A stretch of 64,000 bases of DNA. It comes from Chiua virens (lineage: Eukaryota > Basidiomycota > Agaricomycetes > Boletales > Boletaceae). The stretch lies in assembly GCA_019787685.1 (NCBI GenBank), contig JAHNUO010000003.1, positions 1,674,001 through 1,738,000 on the forward strand, written 5' to 3'. A program made the translations under genes and the position numbers. The notes beneath the pieces are model-generated. The model did not search any database and was not told where the DNA came from. It was given only the letters and a program-made list of their open reading frames with translations. Positions 1 to 12,483 of the stretch are shown one piece after another (positions within the stretch are counted from its first letter, which is position 1; each line of letters opens with the position of its first letter).

Positions 1-1989
1 TACTCGGCATGGACGGGGAAAAATGTAAAAGTGCGCACACGTTGGCCATGAAAATCTTCTTGTTCGTTTCGGCAAATGTGAAATTGGTCAGAAGGATGCA
101 TAGGAACGTCTTTATCTCGATCATCGATACACGCATACCGATGCAGGACTAAAAGGATACAGCACGTCACCATGGAGGTTTATGATAATGAGTTAGAACC
201 GCATACCCTAGGACCAGCCGAGAAGGTTAAAAGGTTGGAATAGAGCCCCGGAAGTGCCTCGACGGCTTCTGGCAGGTGATCCCAGCGCTCCGGGCTACAT
301 AAGTGGTCGCACAGACAGATGTTGATCATGAGTGGAACATCAAAAAACGCGTTGGACACACTCACTCGAATTCCCATGCGTTCTCCCCCCAAACCCCTTT
401 GTCCAGGTTGAAAGCCTCCATAGGGACATGTACAAAGGTCCCCTTCGGAATAAAAATCGACTTTTGATCTGATATGGTTCCGTCACGGAGATGTACAGGG
501 CACGATGTCGGTATCTCGTCATCCTGAGTGGCAACGCGCAGAGAGGAATGAACTGGGGGTATAAGTCGCAATGATTCGCGAACGACATTATTTAGGTAAT
601 GATGGTCGGATAATGAGGTGTGCAGAGATTGAGTCTCTTCATCTGACAAAAGTGATAATGGCGTCGATGGCATAATGTTGAGCAATTCAGCACGCAGGCG
701 TGTCTGGATGTCTGGATGTCTTGCTAGTAGGAGCAGCGTCCACGCCAGACCGAGTGAAATAGTGTCAGAGCCTGCGAACATGAACGTATTGATGTTGTGA
801 AGGATGTCTTCATCTGAGATCCGCTGATCAGGGGGCAAGTCTGTTGTCAAGTTTGATTTCACTAGCAAATCTCGTCAGATTGAGCTTCTTAATAAGGAGC
901 TCGCTGACCACTCACGCAAGAGACTAAGTAGGTCCTTCTCACTATATCCAGTTCCGCCTTCCATGATTTTGGCCTTCTTCGACTGGATGAGGTTCCCACC
1001 AACTCGGCTAATGACAGCACGGCAACGCTTGACAATCTTGACCCGTTCATCCGGCTGTGCAAAAGGTATGAGAAGCCTCTAAAACCGAACTGTGTCCACT
1101 CACGAATAAGACATCGAGAATGGGAAAATAGATCCCAAGGATGCTCCGGATTCCGTCGCCTCGCGCAAGAGTTTCGAACATGTCCTTGTAAGCACAAAAC
1201 AGCTCGTCCGACTCCTTTTGAATCGCATTGAAGTGATAGTCGAACCCTGTCGACCCATTACTGGCTGTATGCGTCGGCCGAGAGAATTCTCACCTGTTAG
1301 ACCAATCATGTCGAATGTAGCGCGACTGATCCAATGGCAAACATCGATCTCAGTCCCCGCCTCTCCATCAGTGACTTGGGATGTGTCCAGAAGCTCCGAC
1401 CATTTATCTCGAAGTTCATTTCCTTTGCAAAACACGAGTGGCACGAGCGCTCTCAAGTTTTGAATGGAAAATGCGGGCGTTGCGACACGCCTTTGTCGCT
1501 TGTGAACATGGCCTTCTGCGGCAAGCATTCCACACCCAATCAGATTCTCAATGATTTGACGTGACTGCCACGCTTTCTCGTAAATGGTGCTATTCTTGAG
1601 CACATGGGACATGGAGACGGGGTCGAGAGGAAGGAGACGTTCATCCCACTGATAAAGCACCGTGAGTTAGCTTCCAAGGGCAGCATCAGACGTACCTACA
1701 GGACCAAGTCCTCTTATACGTACGTTCCTACCATACTTTTCAACAAATTGGGCATGCGCCTTGCGGGACCTGGACGGACTATCGAAAGCTGAGCACAACA
1801 TCAGACGGAATGCAGACCAAGCACGCACTCGAGTACGATAGGCACATGAGATCCGAACAAGCCCCGAACAGGTGGTCCTGCCAGTGTTCGGAGTGGGTTG
1901 GGTCTACGGACCGCAGAGACACGGTACACAACCACGGCCACAGCAAGGGCCACGATAGCACAGACGAAACTTGCAGTAAGTAGGATCAT
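1..1989 (-). CDS. Cytochrome P450 monooxygenase, copy 1 (C-terminus beyond the window)
   Basis: Haem-thiolate monooxygenase, probably ER-anchored through the N-terminal hydrophobic helix (MILLTASFVCAIVALAV). Visible P450 landmarks in order are the I-helix AGSDT, the K-helix ExxR (ESLR), PERW, and the haem loop FSAGPRSCIGM, whose Cys is the iron ligand; the loop is rebuilt across an intron near 135-170. The first intron, next to the LD|PSRSRK junction, starts with GTGCGT. After the I-helix, K-helix and haem exons, the last visible exon ends near 25-30, so the final exon lies left of the window. Start chosen at 1989 because the hydrophobic anchor begins there and the tandem copy has the same MILL start. 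The family suggests oxidation of a small hydrophobic molecule; the substrate cannot be read from sequence. Confidence 0.88.
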
Positions 1990-2643
1990 AAGGCGTACGA
2001 AACTTTCATGTACGCACCATTGACATTGTTATGTAAGTATGTTCTGTTCTGTTCTCTCCGAATTTGTGCCTGGCGTAATGATTATTGATATGCCGACTGA
2101 AAACATAACCGGCGATCGTGCTTTTTGTTTTCCTGTTCCATTAACATTGAAGGTATCTGACAAGTCTGAGCACATGGACGCCCATGTCTCTCATAGACTT
2201 TTTCTGGATATGAGAAAACAAAATGCAAGTTGAACGTTGAACGTTTGAACGACCGGGTCACCGGGGTAGATGATCGGGACCAAAGTATGATATACGGTAT
2301 TACTATGGTTACTCACACCTACGCCACTACAATGAACAATCGTGAACTGAGTACTTCGAGCTCCAAGCTTTGGTGTTCAATGTTCAACGTTCAGTCGTCA
2401 CGGTCGTCATAACTCACCTCTCGAATTTCCGTCATACATACAGTAGCATACCAGTGAACTCAACGTAGCTATGTGTGCAAACGTTCAAGTCCTAGTAGTA
2501 TCGGGCGAACCTTATTGTTTGCGAGGTACCTGATGCATGTGCAGGGAAAGAAACACAGTGTTAAGAATCTCTACACAATAAAGTTACGAACGAAAAGAGT
2601 ATATTAGGATTCACAAGTAGCAAAGCGCGCAAGTAGATCAAGT
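1990..2643. other. Intergenic, between tandem P450 genes
   Basis: This stretch holds the promoter of P450 copy 1 and the 3' flank of copy 2. No coding pattern, repeat or RNA gene was recognised. The short open frames on the plus strand lack family motifs. Confidence 0.5.
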
Positions 2644-4774
2644 TTAGCCCCCGACCTTGGTCACCAAGAGAGGACATTGGCTGCCTTTCTCGAATTGACC
2701 GGATATATAAGGACGCGTCAGTACACTGAGAAAGGGTGATGAGCGGCTCTGTACAAGTAAAAACAAAACAGATATCTTACACATTAGCTTTGTAAATTTC
2801 GTGGTTCGTCTCTGCAAAACTGAAGGTGGTCAGAAGAATGTACAGGAATGTCTTAATCTCGATCATCGAGAAGCGCATGCCGATGCAGGACTGAAAACAC
2901 ATCATGATCGCGTGAGTCATTATGCACGTCGATAGAGCCTATAAGCAGAGACAGAGGGACACACCCTAGGACCAGCAGAGAAGGTGAGAAGGTTGGAATA
3001 AAGCCCCGGCAGCGCCTCGACGGCTTCGGGTAGATGATCCCAACGGTCAGGACTGACGGTGACATTAAACATCATCGGCAAGCATCCCGGATATTATGCA
3101 TGTCATGAGCGAAACATGGTAAGTAATGCACTTGACCCTTGATCACACACTCACTCGAATTCCCATGCATTCTCTCCCCAAATGTCCTTGTCTAGGTTGA
3201 AAGCCTCTACAGGCACATGAATCAAGTCTCCTTTCCGTATATAAATTGATTTTTGATCCAATATCCTTCCGTTGCGGAGATGTACAGGATATGATGTCGG
3301 CATCACGTCATCTTGGGCCGCGACGCGCAAAGAAGAATGTACTGGCGGTACAAGTCGCAATGACTCGCGAACAACGTTGTTCAAAAAGTCATGGTCGGAT
3401 AATGCGATGTATAGAGATTCAATCTCTTCGTCTGTTAATCGTGACAGTGGTGTCGATGGCACAATGCCAAACAGCTCAGCACGAAGGCGGGACTGAATGT
3501 CAGGATGTTTCGCCAGGAGAAGCAACGTCCACGTGAGCGCAAGGGAAGACGTATCAGAGCCTGCGAACATGAACGTGTTGATGTTGTGAAGGATGTCTTC
3601 ATCTGAAATCCGTTGATCAGGGGGCAAAGTCCTGTCGCCAAGTTTGATTTCACTAGTGAATACTGATCAGATTAACCTTTCAGGAAGCTGGTCATCACCC
3701 ACGCAAGAGACTAATCAGGTCCTTCCCAGTGTCTCCTTCCATAATTCTGGCTTTCTTCGACTGAAGGAGGCTCCCAGCAACTCGATTGATAACAGCACAA
3801 CAACGTTTGATAGTCTTGACCCGCTCATCCGGCTGTGGAAGAGGCATGTTCAGATCTCCTCTGACACTAAAGCGTCCACTTACAAACAGTACATTAATGA
3901 TGGGCAAATAGATTCCGAGTATGGTTCGGTGTCCGTCGCGTTGCGCAAGAGCGATTTCGAACATCTCCTTGTAAGCACAGAACAGCTCGTCCGACTCGTT
4001 TTGGATGGCATTGAAGTGATAATCAAAACCTGTCATCTTGTTACTGGGTGTATGCGCCCATTCAGAAGGATCTCACCCGCTAGGCCGATCACGTCAAAAG
4101 TAGCCCGACTGATCCAATGACAAACATCGACTTCCGTAGATCTCTCTCCGTTGGGGACAAAAGATTTGTCCAAAAGCTCGAGCCATTTATCTCGAAGCTC
4201 GTTTCCTTTACGAAACACGATCGGTACGAGCGCTCTCAAGTTTTGAATGGAGAATGCAGGGGTTGCGACCCGTCCTTTGACGTTTGTGAACATGACCCTC
4301 TGCAGCAAGCATACCACAACCAATGAGATCCGTGATCAGTCGACGCGACTGCCAGGGTTTCTCGTATATGGTGGTATTCTTGAGCACATGGAAGGCAGAG
4401 ACAGGGTCAAGAGGAAGAAGACGTTCGTCCCACTGATACAGGAAGGTGAGTTGAATTCTAAGGGCAGCGTGGGACGTACCTACAGGACCAACCCCTCTCA
4501 CACGGACGTGCCTACCATATTTCTCCACAAGGTGCGCATGGATTTTGGGAGACTTGGACGGACTATCGAGACTATGAACGCAAGATCAAAATGACATCTT
4601 ATGCTGCACGCACTCGAGTACAGCATCCATGTGCGATCCAAATAGCTTTCGAATAGGCGGTCCGGCCAACCTCCGGAGCGTGTTGGGTCGACTCGGCTGG
4701 GTTGCGGAGACATGGTAAACTGCCAGACCGGCAGCAAGTGCCAGGGCACATATGAAACTTATCAGCAGGATCAT
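2644..4774 (-). CDS. Cytochrome P450 monooxygenase, copy 2 (complete)
   Basis: Complete paralogue of the neighbouring P450, in the same orientation. The hydrophobic anchor at the N-terminus is MILLISFICALALAAGLAV. The I-helix reads AGSDTSS, the K-helix ESLR, followed by PDRW and the haem loop FSAGPRSCIGMRFSM, joined across an intron near 2895-2965. The last exon gives the typical tail VLTRPYISGQFEKGSQ and stops at 2644. Intron places match copy 1 wherever both can be seen, so the pair arose by tandem duplication. A start at 4792 is possible (six extra residues), but 4774 matches the start of copy 1. The enzyme would take electrons from a P450 reductase and oxidise an unknown substrate. Confidence 0.9.
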
Positions 4775-4956
4775 ATAGCCAAGCTGGTACATACAGTGCG
4801 GGTTAGCGCCATCGGTACCGATTTTTACTCACCATTATGTACTAGTAAGGTCACCGGGCGTGTGTGAAGTTTCCCTTCGCTCAAACTCCGTTCCCAAGCT
4901 CGTCACTACTGCCAGTATGTATTTCATAATGCAAAAGGTACATGAAAAATTCCGGT

Positions 4957-6334
4957 CTAGAAACCAGAAACGAAGCTCGGAATCACTGGAAGCATCGAAG
5001 GCGGCGAGGGAAACTCATCCAGACTCATCGCGCTGAAAGATCCGCCAAGTATTGCCAGACTCAACTCCCGCTCAACCGTGACATAGTCTTTCCTGTCCTT
5101 TCCGCCAGGCCCAGGGGAACTCGATCGTGAAGGTCCCTCATCCGTCGACTCGGAATTTTGGCTTTCATCCAGCGTCTTCAAGCTGAGAGAAAGTAACACG
5201 CCCTTGTTCATCTGCATGCTCGTCGTTTGTGCCCGTCGCAGTTCAAACACCTCCTTGAGGCTTTCCTGATCGTTCCCGTCCTCGAGGCTCTCCAGCGATA
5301 TCATCGATGACCTGCTCGATTCGTCCTCGTCCGAAGTCATATCCGGAGCCGAGCTACCCAACGACTTGCTATCCTCGTCCTTTCTTCCGCCCCTGCATAT
5401 GTCTCGGCGATCTTGCCCACAGCGTCGCTCCCCCGTCCCTAGTGACTCTTGTCCATCGAAAATTTCCAGACAGGGAGTCAAGATCACAGAGTCAGACTGG
5501 AACGATGCTCGGGATACGCTCGCTTCGCTTTCACAATCTTCGCATTCTTCTGGTATACGGTCCAAGACGGTACGAGGAGATGTCACGTAGAGTGAGACGG
5601 GGGTGAACTCGGACCAGGTCGTCTGTGGGCTTGTTACTGGCGGGGGATGCTGAAGACATTCAACTTGCACCTGGAGCCGACCGACGGTTGCACAGAACCC
5701 GCGACAAGCTACGAATAGGCCAGATACCAGAAAGCCTTCGTGTACGCTCTCTCTTGAGAACCGGCAATGGTCGCGTCAGCGGTGTCAACGTTTTCTCATC
5801 GTAGGGGAACTTCTCGGGGCTCGTTTTGATGGGTTGCTGTGGCGCTTCAGCCGCATTTTTGACGGACTTGGATTTCCAGGTACCGAAAAGGCTAGAGTGT
5901 GGCGGGGAGACACGTTTGCTCGGCTTCCTTGCCTGCCTTCGCAGCATTTCTCCTCCAATGACCAAGCCAATGAGCCCGCCGAGGATAAGGACGATGACGG
6001 CGACTGCCGCGACGATATTACCTGGTAAATCTCCGGGTTGGCTGGGAGCTTGAGGTTGACTAATGACTGGGAGCGCCGATGGTTCGGGGGCAATCATGAG
6101 CGACTCGGATGGTGACCAAGGCCCGATTTGAGGTGGCTCCGGCGTTAGGGCGACTGATGGATATGACCCATCCACTGCGTCCGGCATACGTGGTTTGTGT
6201 TGTTGAGCACGCGCAGCTGATGGTTGCGCCGGTGGATGACGAGAGAAACCTAGCGCCTGACGATGGAGATGATAAAAGTGTCTGCTCGACGAGATAGGTG
6301 ATTGGACAGGGATGGGTGAAGGCGTAGGTGCCAT
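4957..6334 (-). CDS. Unrecognised single-pass membrane protein, Ser/Pro-rich
   Basis: I do not recognise a family. From 6334 the frame gives a Pro/Ser-rich N-terminal part of about 115 residues, a clear membrane helix (NIVAAVAVIVLILGGLIGLV), a basic patch (MLRRQARKPSKR) and then a long, probably disordered cytosolic part rich in Ser, Asp and Glu that ends at 4957. That order suggests a type I or III topology with a regulatory tail. The frame changes near 5660-5750. The only in-frame intron at the overlap would be 34 bases (GTGCAA..CCAG), unusually short; a 93-base intron starting at GTATCT upstream also restores frame. A one-base indel cannot be excluded. The start is uncertain because another frame stays open upstream to about 6476. 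Confidence 0.5.
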
Positions 6335-6692
6335 TGTTGCACTGGGTCAAGTCTTCGTGAGCGATAAGAAACACGCTCGACATGTCATAAATATGGTGGT
6401 GGCGGCTGACTGTCAGGGCATCAGGTGACCGGTGACTCCTGGCGAGCTCGACATTGGCTCTTGTGTCTATACTCACTGGATGTATGATCGCTATTCAACC
6501 TGGTTTATAGCTCTTACTTTCCTTACTTTCCTTCAACATGCTTTTCACCGGCTTTGCAAAATGATGAGTATGGCGAGGCTCCACAAAGGAAATGTGTATA
6601 CATTTGGATGCTTGTTTATTGCATATGCTGTTGGGAATACAAAGTTGACCAATGAGAAAGCAGTGAAATCCATAGGTCATCGAATCATTATA
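6335..6692. other. Intergenic
   Basis: This is the 5' flank of the membrane-protein gene and the 3' flank of the nucleoside transporter gene. Nothing further was recognised. Confidence 0.4.
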
Positions 6693-9101
6693 TTAGATCA
6701 GCATTCCCCTGCGAGGGTAAATTAGCATTGTGGGAGTCGTTACGAGGCTGGGAACATACGCAATACCAGCAGTTTGCAGCGTTCTGGAGGTGTGAATCAG
6801 GGACCCCTGGCAGCTGTAGCAAAAAACAAATATGCTCACGAAATAAAACCACAGAACATTGCTGACGTAGCGAATTTCGCAATAGTTTTTGCCTGCGCTG
6901 GAGCTAGGGCGCTAAGTACACCAATCTGAATACCCAGTGAACCCAAGTTTGCGAATCCACAAAGCGAGTACGAAGCAATAGTGTATGCGCGTGGAGAGAG
7001 TGGATTAGAACTAGCCTGGATAGCTTGTAGTTCTGGACAATTTTTAGCCCGAGAACTAACTCGAACGCCCCAATCACGCACCGAGATAAGCTGCGAACTC
7101 GTTTTCAATCAGTTTCGTGGCAAGCAGCTGTGAGACGCGTAAGATCTCGGCAGACGGCACACCTAATTAGGGAAACGATAAAACGGGGTAATGAGATAAA
7201 GGAAAATCCGACACAGACCGAGGAAGAACGCGATCGGGTATCCGATGTACCCCAAAATGAGTTGCAGGGTAAGTTGGTGGATGCCGAATCCGCGGCCAAC
7301 CCAAGTCAAGACGCCATTAATAGTTGCGACGAGGGACAAAATGATAAGCACATTTGTCCTAAATTCACCCGCGTTCAGTAAGTGGGATACTCTTTAAAAG
7401 GGAAAACACCCACAGAATTTGCCCGGCAACATTCAGCCCGAAAAGGCCACCCTTAGAAAACGCATGGAGCGCGTTTACCGGAGCATTTTCGGGTTTCTCT
7501 TCTCCACGATCGATGACAACACGCCCACGAGTCACAGGCTCCTCCACTTCCGGAATACGCATCTTACTAATGGCTATGGAGGCAGGGATGCTCATAACTG
7601 AAGACGTCACAAGATTCTGGGGAGGAACGCCAAGTGACACATATGCACTGAGGACCGCACCGGAGATCGTTGAAAATCCTATATAGCCTTTTAGTGATGA
7701 CTTTCATCGGGATGGACTGATACTTGCCAGATGTCATGACAAGGTGGAGTTCAGATCGAGTCATAACATTGATATATGGTTTGACCAGACAGGCTGACTC
7801 TCCTTGGCCAACCCATGGAGATGCAGAAGCGACAACAGCCTCTGCACCAGAGACATTCATCAATTTGAAGAAGAACCAAGCACTTGTTTCCAAGTTGTTC
7901 GATTAAGTAGCTAGATCTGGTGGCGCAGGACTTCAATCAAACTTACAATCCTTTGATGATCCATTGCATTACGCCAAGCTTTCGTCCACGTCAATGCATT
8001 GTAGTTGATGAAACCAAAGATACACACATGATAAAACATTTGTACAGTTGCGATGAAGAATATGATGGCCGAAAGCTGTAACACATCAGTGATATAGGAA
8101 GGCATTCGATCGTTATCAACTTACAGTATTGACGAAGAACCAATCTTTGGCGATGGTCTGAGCATCAAAAAAGAACTGAGCGCCGACGTAGGCTTGCGTC
8201 AGGAAATCGTATGCCAAATCTGCGATATAGTGGAAAATTGAAAAGCCAGCACTGGTCTTGAGCACAAAGAGCGCTACGGCTTGCTGAAGAAACAGCCCGA
8301 CAATCACAGTGGGCCTTTACAGTGTCAGATGATGGGTTGGATGGAAAATCAAGTAGTTACCAGGCATACGGCAGAGCGATTGGTGGAGGAGACATAAAAG
8401 CCGCACTGGAAAACGAACAAACCCAGGACCGATATGGCTCTATGACCATAATCGTCACCCTGTGTTATCACATACTTTGAGTTTAGATTTCTAAGGTAAT
8501 CAATGGTAGCGCACCACAGCGAGCGGAAAACCGAAGGCGGATCCGAAAACAATGCCGAGGAGGCACAACCAACCGATGGTCAATCTCAAATAGCGGGGTA
8601 GACGGTACCAAGGCTCTTGAACAAGAGGGTGCCATACAGCACCCACTGGGCGTGTGACCACAGAATTTGGGATAAACCGAAATGCGATGACGCTGAAAGC
8701 GAAGCGCGTCGCAAACTACCGAAACCTGGGATAAACGGTCTTGCACTTACGTTAGGAAAAACCAAGCAAAGACCGTCTGAACAACCCTACAGAAATGTTG
8801 AGCCCACGCTGCGTGAAACACCCTAGGAACAGTGTACTTGCCATCTACCGCGCGTAGCCTTCAACACGGTGGACGAAACCCACCAAGCAAAGATCAATGC
8901 TGCCAGGGCAATGAGAACACCGACCCGTAGTTTCTTGGCCCAAGCCCTTCCCCGAGCTCCTTCACCCTTCTCGTCTTCACTGACTAGTGCACCGGCGCGT
9001 TCAACATCTGCTTTTCCTTTGACATCTGATGAACTTGAATCTGAGAGTCTTCTTTGAAACGCCCGTTGGTCATCGTTTGCAACTGGAACAATTTCGGCCA
9101 T
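6693..9101 (-). CDS. Concentrative nucleoside transporter (CNT/SLC28 type)
   Basis: Cation-coupled nucleoside uptake carrier of the plasma membrane. A charged N-terminus of about 60 residues precedes the first helix ([16 protein letters not shown]). Conserved CNT blocks follow in order: [19 protein letters not shown] with [18 protein letters not shown], then [43 protein letters not shown], and [19 protein letters not shown]. The C-terminus reads [13 protein letters not shown]. It is recovered only with two late introns (6784-6839, 56 bases; 6709-6759, 51 bases, GTATGT donor and GCTAAT branch site), which leave a 24-base exon at 6760-6783 and a 16-base last exon. All frames join cleanly, so the gene looks intact. 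Start at 9101 precedes the acidic tail typical of eukaryotic CNTs. Substrate preference (purine or pyrimidine) is not decided here. Confidence 0.9.
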
Positions 9102-9911
9102 CGTCGTTCAATGTCACAGAGAGGGCCTGATGAAGGGACAAGAAAAGCCGAATAGAACCGGACCGCCCGCGTGCATTTTAACTCGGGTGTACCTAGGCTT
9201 GCCAAAGTTGCCATCACTGGGCTCGGAATCGCGTGCCGCCAGTGCCCGTGACCGCGTGGATTCGGAACGTATGGTCATGATAACCATTCAAGGATAACTC
9301 ACTGATAATCAATCCGACAAGAATGTCTACAATCATCTCCCGCCGCGTAATGATCAGCTGAGTACTTCTGGCCCACCTTGTTCCCAAGCCTTATCGCTTG
9401 GTACCTGACAGCAGGCAGAACAACAGTGGTACCTCTGCATCCCGGTGTATGCTGTAGACGCGGACGCTCAATATTTTCCATTTGCGTCGGCCATATCCGA
9501 GTCGAAGAGAGATAACTTATCAAATTCTCACGAGAAAGTCGCACCCTTAGTCACACCTGGCGAAAAGAAGAATCCGCGGCGCCGGGTATCACATATGGAC
9601 ACCTTCAAGTGATGGCAATTTGTTGTGCATCGCAAGAATCGCCCCTTTGTGTGCTGGCATGGATGGCATGGAAACGCCAGGTATTGGATACATGAGTTCA
9701 TGATTAAGGAATCAATGGTCTCAGTTGCACGGTAACTTACGAATACGTCAAAATCGTCTGTCCCAGCATCACCTCAGTACCCATTGTCAACGTTATCAAC
9801 AACCAATCGAGTCAAGGGAATGTATCCCTACTGATGTATGTACATGCATGTATAGCTGTTGTATATCTATCTCGTACACGTGGGGGTTGAATAGTTTGTC
9901 ACAATGTCCTA
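9102..9911. other. Intergenic
   Basis: This is the promoter side of the nucleoside transporter gene and the 3' side of the WD40 gene. Short open frames (for example 9299-9544 minus) have no recognisable motif. Nothing else was seen. Confidence 0.4.
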
Positions 9912-11331
9912 TCACACCTTCAGCGCTTTGATCAATTTCCCACTGGCAATTGCCAGCCACTCTCCAGGAGCCGTCGAGTGACCGGTGTTCATCGTCATAC
10001 CAGGAATTTGAGGAGACCACGCAAGGTTCGTTACCTCATTACTGGCAGAATACGCCATGATTGGGTCAGTGATAATTCTCTTCTTCACATCCGGTCGAGG
10101 AGAGTTCAGTCGCGAATTCGCCGTACGGGGTGAAGTTGCTGTTTGTGTGTACCCTGCAAGGTCCCATAATAACACTTGACAATCATCACCTATCATATGC
10201 GTTAATCAAACCATTCAATATTCGATATCAAAATGCATTTACTTGCAGTGGCAAGCAAAGGACGCTCTGTGGCACTCCACCCCATCGCGTTTACCTGGCT
10301 ACGGTGTCCCCTTAGCTCAATGACCGGCTGTCCCGGACTTCGCATGTCCAAGATCTGCACATCCGTCCCATCCATATGGAAAGTCGACATATAATTCGAG
10401 TCAGCGGGATTAAATGCGATACGGAGCAACGGGGATGTTGGAAGGCGCGTGGACTGAGTCGGAGCGGCAGCACCTTTCGGTGTAGGCGTTTCATAAAGGA
10501 TGGTGGAATGCTCTAGACTCCGCAAGTCGAAAGCACGAAGACTTCCGTCGGCACCAACGGAGACGAATATATCCGTGGATCCCGGAAGCCAAGCAACATC
10601 GTAAACTTCTCGGTCGTGTGCGATCAGCTGAGTGATGGCCGTCGCGGTATCGATATTCCAAACTGTACACGTCGTATCAATAGATGATGTCACAACGAGG
10701 CTAGGTGCCTTTTCGTTCCAGGAGAAACTTGTCAGGGGCGCGCCCGTATTCTGGCTTTGTACCTTTGATTGCTATAGACGGATCAGTACAAATTTTTGCA
10801 CTTGAAAAGTGCAGGCCTACCCCAGATAGGGCGGTTTTCAAAGTCAAACGATGCCCACCGCCACTGGGCTGTCTCCCTACGTATGTGGATGACGCGGGTG
10901 GTGCGTCCCCAAAGTACTCCCAAACCCTTAGCGCATCGCCGGTGGTGGCGAGTAGCTCGGCCGAAGGCGCCTTTCCTGACCAAGGGAAACCCCCTGCGCT
11001 GGCGGGTTGCCATTGCAGATTCGTGGCTGGGTATCCATGATTTGCCTCGACGAGGGTCACGAAGTCAGGGTAGTCGGTGTAGTCGTCCTCCACAAGAACT
11101 CGCTCGTCCTGAAGTCCGACTATTGCGATCCGATTGCGATAATCTTCTGTGAACGAGGCGATGCCGAGACGAAATGCCGAGCGAGGGCGAGACTGGTGAC
11201 CTGGAGCTGTGGACTTGCACCAGTCAATGGCATGGACGGGCCCTTGCTGATGTCAGACTGTCGTCAAGGCATGAATATGAAAAGGTGAACTTACAAGGTG
11301 CTTCGTACTGAAGCAGTGTCGTTTGGGTCAT
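9912..11331 (-). CDS. WD40 scaffold protein, DCAF7/AN11/TTG1 family
   Basis: Seven-bladed beta-propeller scaffold. In animals and plants this family binds DYRK/HIPK kinases, bHLH-MYB regulators or the CUL4-DDB1 ligase. The N-terminus reads YEAPWPVHAIDW once the 52-base intron 11243-11294 is removed, followed by FRLGIASFTEDYRNRIAIV. Strongly diagnostic blades follow: TSSIDTTCTVWNIDT, HDREVYDVAWLPG, SVGADGSLRAFDLR with SLEHSTILYE, and DDCQVLLWDL. The last blade ends at 9912. Start at 11331 (MTQTTLLQYEAP) mirrors the short N-terminus of animal DCAF7; an in-frame ATG at 11433 would add 34 residues. Frames join cleanly. The identity is among the safest in the window; the fungal partner proteins are not known from this sequence. 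Confidence 0.92.
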
Positions 11332-11826
11332 GAAGGGGTTTGAGGCGGATGTTGGTGCACATGTGGCTGTGATATGTGGAGCATTTACATACTTGCATTT
11401 ACTCTCGAACTTATGTGTTGGCGTCAACGTCAATCTTCAAAGCTTCATCACCCAGTCAAAGTCATAGAACACGATTGCTTAAGCACGGCATGGTTTACAT
11501 CAAAGCAACTATTTACGAGACAGCATGTCGGAGGCGGTGGACCTGGTGTAATAGCACTGCAGCAATAAAGTATAAGAAGCAGAGACGGAGACGAAGTCGG
11601 TAATTTGAGGAAGCGTCGAGTCGAGATGTGCCGAGGTGCTGAAGGAAGTAGGGTAAGATCGGGGTAGGAGTTATGTGGGAGTAGGCCGGATAGGTTCATC
11701 GACGAGCGCTTTCGAGTTTTCGGGTGGGGAATGTCCAAGAGAAGAGCATGAGTGATACAATCAGCAAAATAAAGAAATATAAGAAAAAGCTGGCGAGAGG
11801 CTGGGTGAGTAGAGTTTCTCGCAGCT
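11332..11826. other. Intergenic or 3' tail region
   Basis: Between the WD40 gene start and the small gene on the same strand. A minus-strand frame (11448-11981) stays open through part of it with hydrophobic stretches, but has no homologous pattern. If the small gene is not frameshifted, its reading frame would extend to 11696. Confidence 0.4.
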
Positions 11827-12483
11827 TTAGTCGGAATCGACCATGGATATCGCGCCAGCATTGTTCGCAGAAACTCCACATTGTTCTTGAACCGTCGAGA
11901 CCAGCAGAGCATGCGACACGGAGCTTGGGTATTTGGGAACAGTTTGAGCTGACGAAACCAAAACACGAAGGAGCAAGCCAAGATGCTGTCAAACCACTAC
12001 GGTAGCAAGGCCACGGAATACACATACCCGTGGTGCGAGAGAGCACTGGCAGGTTGCATCAAACCAACGGCCTTAGGAGACTCTAAAGGGTCGAGAATGG
12101 GTTGATGCGCACTGTATCTGGGATAAAGCGCTGATGTCATGTCACAGTGGGAAAAAATCCATCAATCAAGTACCACGACGGGGATACAAGCACTCACGAG
12201 AGTTGAAATCAACCGCGTCAGAAAAACCAGATACATTGCTTGCAGTACTAGCGGTGGATACAAGGCGGGCGTGGTGGTTCTCAGGGGAAAAATGCTCCGA
12301 GTCAGAAGAGGAATCAGACATAGCAACGTCATGATCGGGCTCGTAGCCGGGGAATGGAACCAACTTCAGCTGTTTGGCAGTCTAAAAGAGCGTAAACATA
12401 AATGGAAGTATGTAGAGGAAGCAGTGGACAAACCTGGGGAAGTCCTCGAAAGAGTCCAAGTCGAGCTTGCGCTTCAAGGCCAT
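11827..12483 (-). CDS. Small protein of unknown function with a C-terminal Cys motif
   Basis: No firm family name. The N-terminus is MALKRKLDLDSFEDFPR, then KLVPFPGYEPDHDVAMS and a Ser-rich middle. Two introns follow: one from GTGAGT near 12200, and one from GTATGT near 12030. The end contains NCSQIPKLRVACS and RTMWSFCEQC, with Cys pairs that could bind metal. After EQC the open frame runs on without resemblance, whereas removing one base gives GAISMVDSD and a stop at 11827, which I recall as the usual end of this basidiomycete family (from memory, not checked). A one-base insertion near 11865 is therefore suspected. The first intron (after DFPR) has no clean in-phase splice pair, so its borders are unsure. 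Probably nuclear or cytosolic; role unknown. Confidence 0.55.

Noticed and set aside
10705..11288. Overlapping plus-strand open frames opposite the WD40 gene
   Set aside because: They are antisense shadows of a strongly conserved coding region and carry no motif.
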